A DNA stretch of 7,591 nt from Anaerolineae bacterium (GTDB lineage: Bacteria > Chloroflexota > Anaerolineae > Aggregatilineales > UBA2796): the NCBI GenBank assembly GCA_020851855.1, contig JADZBY010000364.1, positions 1-7,591 on the forward strand. The letters are read 5' to 3'. The translations under genes were made by a program, and so were the position numbers. Below, in pieces: positions 5,004-7,591 of this stretch (the stretch's first letter is position 1; the number at the start of each line of letters is the position of its first letter). A model generated the notes under the pieces. That model ran no database searches. It was not told the DNA's origin and saw nothing but the letters and a program-made list of their open reading frames with translations.

Positions 5004-5107
5004 GGACCTGAAGGTCCAGGCTGAACCTACGACGCCCTGGCGGGCTGAAAACGGACTGTGCAGCCCAAAGGGCTTTGTAGGCCCAGCCCCATGCTTCAGC
5101 GTGGGGC
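5004..5107. repeat. Complex imperfect palindrome of about 100 bp (possible MITE or REP-like element)
   Basis: The element opens with GGACCT-GA-AGGTCC (5004-5017) and closes with a hairpin GCCCCATGCT/AGCGTGGGGC (5086-5107). Between them GGCT-gaa-CCTAC (5019-5030) pairs with GTAGG-ccc-AGCC (5077-5088), and inside lie GCCC/GGGC and AGCCC/GGGCT hairpins. The whole could fold as one branched hairpin. This modular 'GGCTGAA...CCTACG...CGGGCTGAA' style resembles dispersed noncoding repeats I associate with Chloroflexota genomes, but only one copy is in view. It has no coding potential and sits 50 bp upstream of the araB promoter. Confidence 0.55.
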
Positions 5108-5157
5108 GCTCCCAGCCGATCTTGCCGCAATAGCTCTGATCCCTTCGCCAAAAACTA

Positions 5158-5186
5158 TTGACGCCGACCGCAAAAAAAGGTACGCT
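5158..5186 (+). promoter_or_regulatory. Sigma-70-type promoter of the araBD operon
   Basis: TTGACG (5158-5163) and TACGCT (5181-5186) are separated by an ideal 17-nt spacer containing a run of seven A. The predicted start is near 5193, giving a leader of about 65 nt. The -35 matches five of six positions, so substantial basal activity is expected unless repressed. Confidence 0.65.
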
Positions 5187-5199
5187 AGTAGCGTTGTTC

Positions 5200-5211
5200 G
5201 TGAACGTTCAC
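5200..5211. promoter_or_regulatory. Operator palindrome GTGAACGTTCAC of the araBD operon
   Basis: This is a perfect 12-bp palindrome with a central CG, the form typical of LacI-family operators and also compatible with GntR-type AraR sites. It lies about +8 to +19 relative to the predicted start, where a bound repressor would block initiation or early elongation. The regulator is not encoded in the window. Confidence 0.6.
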
Positions 5212-5258
5212 ATCCCCTCGTGAAATAGCGCCACCCTTATGCAAACAGGACTCCGCTT

Positions 5259-6908
5259 ATGTACACCCTGGGTATAGACTTCGGAACCGAATCAGGCCGC
5301 GCCGTGCTGGTCGACGTGCGTGATGGCCGCGAGGTCGCCACCGCCGTCCACACCTACGGCAACGGCGTCATCGACGAGCGCCTGCCCGGCAGCGACAAGC
5401 CGCTCCCGCCGGACTGGGCGCTTCAAGACCCGATGGACTACATCGAGGTCCTGAAGCAGACCATCCCCGCTGTGCTCCAACAATCCGGCGTGCGCCCCGA
5501 AGAGGTCGTCGGCATCGGCATCGACTTCACCGCCTGCACCATGATGCCCGTCAAGGCCGACGGCACGCCGCTGAGCGTCCTGCCCGAATGGCGCGACAAC
5601 CCGCATTCCTGGGTCAAGCTCTGGAAACACCACGCCGCCCAGCCGGAAGCCGACCAGATCAACGAGACGGCGCGCCGCATGGGCCAGGACTGGCTAGACC
5701 GCTACGGCGGCAAGATTTCCTCGGAGTGGTTCTTCAGCAAGGCCCTGCAAATCCTGAACGAAGCGCCGGACGTGTACCGGGCGGCGGATCGTTTCATCGA
5801 AGCCGCCGACTGGGTGATCTGGCAGATGTGCGGCGTCGAGACGCGCAACGCCTGCACGGCGGGCTACAAGGCGATGGTCCAGGGCGGCGCGTACCCGCCG
5901 CGTGAGTATTTCGCCGCGCTGCACCCCGACTTTGCCGACGTGGTCGATACCAAGATGATGCGCGACTTTGCCCAGCTTGGCGACCGCGCGGGCGGCCTGA
6001 CGGCGGAAATGGCCAAAGCCACCGGCCTCAAGGAAGGCATCGCCGTCGCCGTGGCCAACGTCGACGCGCACGTCACCGCCCCGGCGGTCAAGGCCACCGG
6101 CACGGGTCAGATGGTCATGATCATGGGCACGTCAATTTGCCACATGGTGTGCGGCGATACGCTGCAAACGGTCGAGGGCATGTGCGGCGTGGTGCAGGAC
6201 GGCATCATCCCCGGCCTGTACGGCTACGAGGCGGGCCAGAGCGGCGTGGGCGACATCTTCGCCTGGTTCGTGAACAACGCCGTGCCGCCGGAATACCACG
6301 TGGCGGCCCAGGCGGCAGGCATGGACCTGCACCAGTATCTTGAGCGCGAAGCCGCCAAACAAAAAGTGGGCGAACACGGCCTCTTGGCGCTCGACTGGTG
6401 GAACGGCAACCGCTCGGTGCTCGTGGACGTGGACCTGACCGGCCTGCTCATCGGCGCGACGCTCGCCACGCGCGCCCCGGACATTTACCGGGCGCTGATC
6501 GAGGCCACGGCGTTCGGCACGCGCGTCATCATCGAGTCGTTCGAGACGCGCGGCGTGCCCGTCAACGAGCTGATCGCGGCGGGCGGCTTGCCGGAAAAGA
6601 ACGCCCTGCTGCGCCAGATTTATTGCGACGTGACCGGGCGGCCCATCCGGCTCGCCGGCTCGGCGCAGGCCCCCGCGCTCGGCTCGGCCATGCACGCCGC
6701 CGTCGCCGCCGGTGTGTACCCGGACATTCACGCCGCCGCCGGGAAGATGGGCAAGCTGCGCGACGACGTGGTGCGGCCCATCCCCGAAAATGCGGCGGTC
6801 TATGACAAGCTGTACGCCGACTACAAGACCCTGTACGACTACTTCGGGCGCGGCGCGAACGACGTGATGAAGCGCCTGAAGAAGATCAAGCTGGAGGCGC
6901 TCGCGTGA
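5259..6908 (+). CDS. araB: L-ribulokinase (FGGY carbohydrate kinase)
   Basis: This 549-aa cytosolic enzyme phosphorylates L-ribulose with ATP to L-ribulose 5-phosphate, the second step of bacterial L-arabinose catabolism. It is full length and closely follows the Bacillus-type AraB pattern. The first nucleotide-binding domain opens GIDFGTESGRAVLVDV (5-20), followed by 'GIGIDFTACTMMPV' (85-98), 'VKLWKHHAAQ' (119-128) and 'GGKISSEW' (150-157), all characteristic of ribulokinase rather than xylulokinase or glycerol kinase. D269 in 'NVDAHVTAP' is the likely catalytic base. The second domain has 'IMGTSICHM' (288-296), 'YEAGQSGVGDIFAW' (323-336) and the ATP-site loop 'AAGGLPEKN' (440-448). AGGA (5247-5250) lies 8 nt before the ATG. 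Its stop overlaps the araD start by 4 nt, so the two are translationally coupled. The promoter and operator lie just upstream. Confidence 0.95.
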   Translation: MYTLGIDFGTESGRAVLVDVRDGREVATAVHTYGNGVIDERLPGSDKPLPPDWALQDPMDYIEVLKQTIPAVLQQSGVRPEEVVGIGIDFTACTMMPVKADGTPLSVLPEWRDNPHSWVKLWKHHAAQPEADQINETARRMGQDWLDRYGGKISSEWFFSKALQILNEAPDVYRAADRFIEAADWVIWQMCGVETRNACTAGYKAMVQGGAYPPREYFAALHPDFADVVDTKMMRDFAQLGDRAGGLTAEMAKATGLKEGIAVAVANVDAHVTAPAVKATGTGQMVMIMGTSICHMVCGDTLQTVEGMCGVVQDGIIPGLYGYEAGQSGVGDIFAWFVNNAVPPEYHVAAQAAGMDLHQYLEREAAKQKVGEHGLLALDWWNGNRSVLVDVDLTGLLIGATLATRAPDIYRALIEATAFGTRVIIESFETRGVPVNELIAAGGLPEKNALLRQIYCDVTGRPIRLAGSAQAPALGSAMHAAVAAGVYPDIHAAAGKMGKLRDDVVRPIPENAAVYDKLYADYKTLYDYFGRGANDVMKRLKKIKLEALA

Positions 6909-7570
6909 CCGGCAAAACGCTCAAGCTCATGAAGCTCCGCGAGGAAGTCTGCGCGCTCCATGCGGAATTGCCCAAGAACAACCTCGTCGCCTGGACCAGC
7001 GGCAACATCAGCGCCCGTGACCCGGAGACGAACCTCGTCGTCATCAAGCCCAGCGGCATCAAGTTTGAAGACCTGACGCCGGAGAACATGTGCGTGGTGG
7101 ACATTGATGGCAACGTGGTGGAGTCCGACTACAAAGTCTCGTCGGACACCGCCTCGCACTGTTACATCTACCGCCACATGCCGCACGTGTACGGCGTGGT
7201 GCACACCCATTCGCGCTATGCGACGGCCTTCGCGGCGGTCGGGCGTGAGATTCCGTGCGTCACCACGGCGATGGGCGACGAGTTCGGCGGGCCGATCCCG
7301 TGCGGCGGCTTCGCGTTGATCGGCGGCGAAGCGATCGGGGAGCAGGTCGTGCTGGCGCTCAAGGACAGCACCAGCCCGTCGTGCATCCTGCAGAACCACG
7401 GCGTGTTCGCCACCGGCCCGAACGCCGAGGCGGCGGTCAAAGCGGCAGTCATGACCGAGGACAACGCGGCGATAGTCTGGCTGGCGCTCCAGATCGGCAC
7501 GCCGCTGCCCATCGCCAAGAGCGAGATCGCCAAGCTGCACTACCGCTACCAGAACGTGTACGGGCAGTAG
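6905..7570 (+). CDS. araD: L-ribulose-5-phosphate 4-epimerase
   Basis: This 221-aa class II aldolase-fold enzyme converts L-ribulose 5-phosphate to D-xylulose 5-phosphate by retro-aldol cleavage and re-addition at a metal centre (Zn2+ in characterised homologues), acting right after AraB. Key segments are 'WTSGNISAR' (30-38) and 'KPSGI' (48-52) in the phosphate site, 'SSDTASH' (79-85) with D81, and metal ligands H100 and H102 in 'HTHSRYAT' and H165 in 'ILQNHGVF'. The ending 'LHYRYQNVYGQ' (211-221) is typical of AraD. This fits AraD better than L-fuculose-1-phosphate aldolase, and the adjacent araB supports it. The start is a GTG whose GTGA overlaps the araB stop, consistent with translational coupling. 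Termination is doubled, TAG followed at once by TGA. No transcription terminator is visible in the 21 bp before the window ends. Confidence 0.94.
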   Translation: MTGKTLKLMKLREEVCALHAELPKNNLVAWTSGNISARDPETNLVVIKPSGIKFEDLTPENMCVVDIDGNVVESDYKVSSDTASHCYIYRHMPHVYGVVHTHSRYATAFAAVGREIPCVTTAMGDEFGGPIPCGGFALIGGEAIGEQVVLALKDSTSPSCILQNHGVFATGPNAEAAVKAAVMTEDNAAIVWLALQIGTPLPIAKSEIAKLHYRYQNVYGQ

Positions 7571-7577
7571 TGAACGA

Positions 7578-7591
7578 ATGACCCTCACCCC
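7578..7591 (+). other. Start of a downstream gene or of a CCCTCACCCC repeat (cut by the window edge)
   Basis: ATGACCCTCACCCC begins 7 bp after the araD stop. It could open another gene (Met-Thr-Leu-Thr). However, the 11-mer ACCCTCACCCC also occurs on the minus strand at 1937-1927, at the end of the ABC-F gene. That recurrence suggests a dispersed noncoding repeat instead. The remaining sequence is too short to decide. Confidence 0.25.

Noticed and set aside
4568..5011. Plus-strand 147-codon frame after vapC
   Set aside because: It opposes the small minus-strand gene, lacks a ribosome site, and its translation is Arg/Pro/Ala-rich low-complexity sequence.
6132..6731. Minus-strand open frame of 199 codons inside araB
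   Set aside because: It is antisense to conserved AraB sequence and has the His/Arg/Val-rich composition of reverse-strand readings of GC-rich genes.
6839..7588. Minus-strand open frame of 249 codons opposite araD
   Set aside because: The plus strand encodes a complete AraD with its metal ligands. The reverse reading has no recognisable family.

Overview
The window is GC-rich, densely packed chromosomal DNA of a bacterium. I infer a member of the Chloroflexota (Anaerolineae-like). The grounds are the VapB-type antitoxin with its 'SLYGL.ADLGPGPSA.DID' tail, the Bacillus-type ribulokinase, the mixture of PadR, DinB and ABC-F genes, and intergenic palindromes of a style I associate with that phylum. 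No rRNA, tRNA, CRISPR array, transposase or phage gene is visible, and the taxonomic call was not tested by any search.

Layout. (1) Bases 1-329, minus strand: the N-terminal 109 codons of a PadR-family repressor that runs off the left edge. A strong promoter and two copies of a 19-bp palindrome lie upstream, which looks like autoregulation. (2) Bases 518-1787, plus strand: a PAP2-type membrane lipid phosphatase followed 28 nt later by a DinB/ClbS-like four-helix protein. (3) Bases 1788-1923: a cluster of nested palindromes. (4) Bases 1924-3573, minus strand: an ABC-F translation-factor ATPase. Upstream of it (3621-3812) lie a possible promoter, a 28-codon ORF, a predicted three-way-junction RNA and a clear intrinsic terminator, all pointing toward the ABC-F gene. 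(5) Bases 3918-4567, plus strand: an overlapping VapB-VapC toxin-antitoxin pair with a candidate operator over its promoter. (6) Bases 4578-4850, minus strand: a small uncharacterised protein. (7) Bases 4851-5258: a gene-free stretch holding two complex inverted-repeat structures and then the promoter and operator of the sugar operon. (8) Bases 5259-7570, plus strand: araB (L-ribulokinase) and araD (L-ribulose-5-phosphate 4-epimerase), overlapping by 4 nt.

How the genes work together. AraB phosphorylates L-ribulose and AraD epimerises the product to D-xylulose 5-phosphate, which feeds the pentose phosphate pathway. The isomerase araA is not in view and may lie just beyond the right edge. A perfect 12-bp palindrome just downstream of the predicted start site suggests repression by a sugar-responsive regulator encoded elsewhere. 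The most interesting unexplained signal is the ABC-F upstream region. Its order of short ORF, structured RNA and terminator matches what attenuation-controlled ABC-F genes look like, although an independent small RNA plus a separate ABC-F promoter is also possible.
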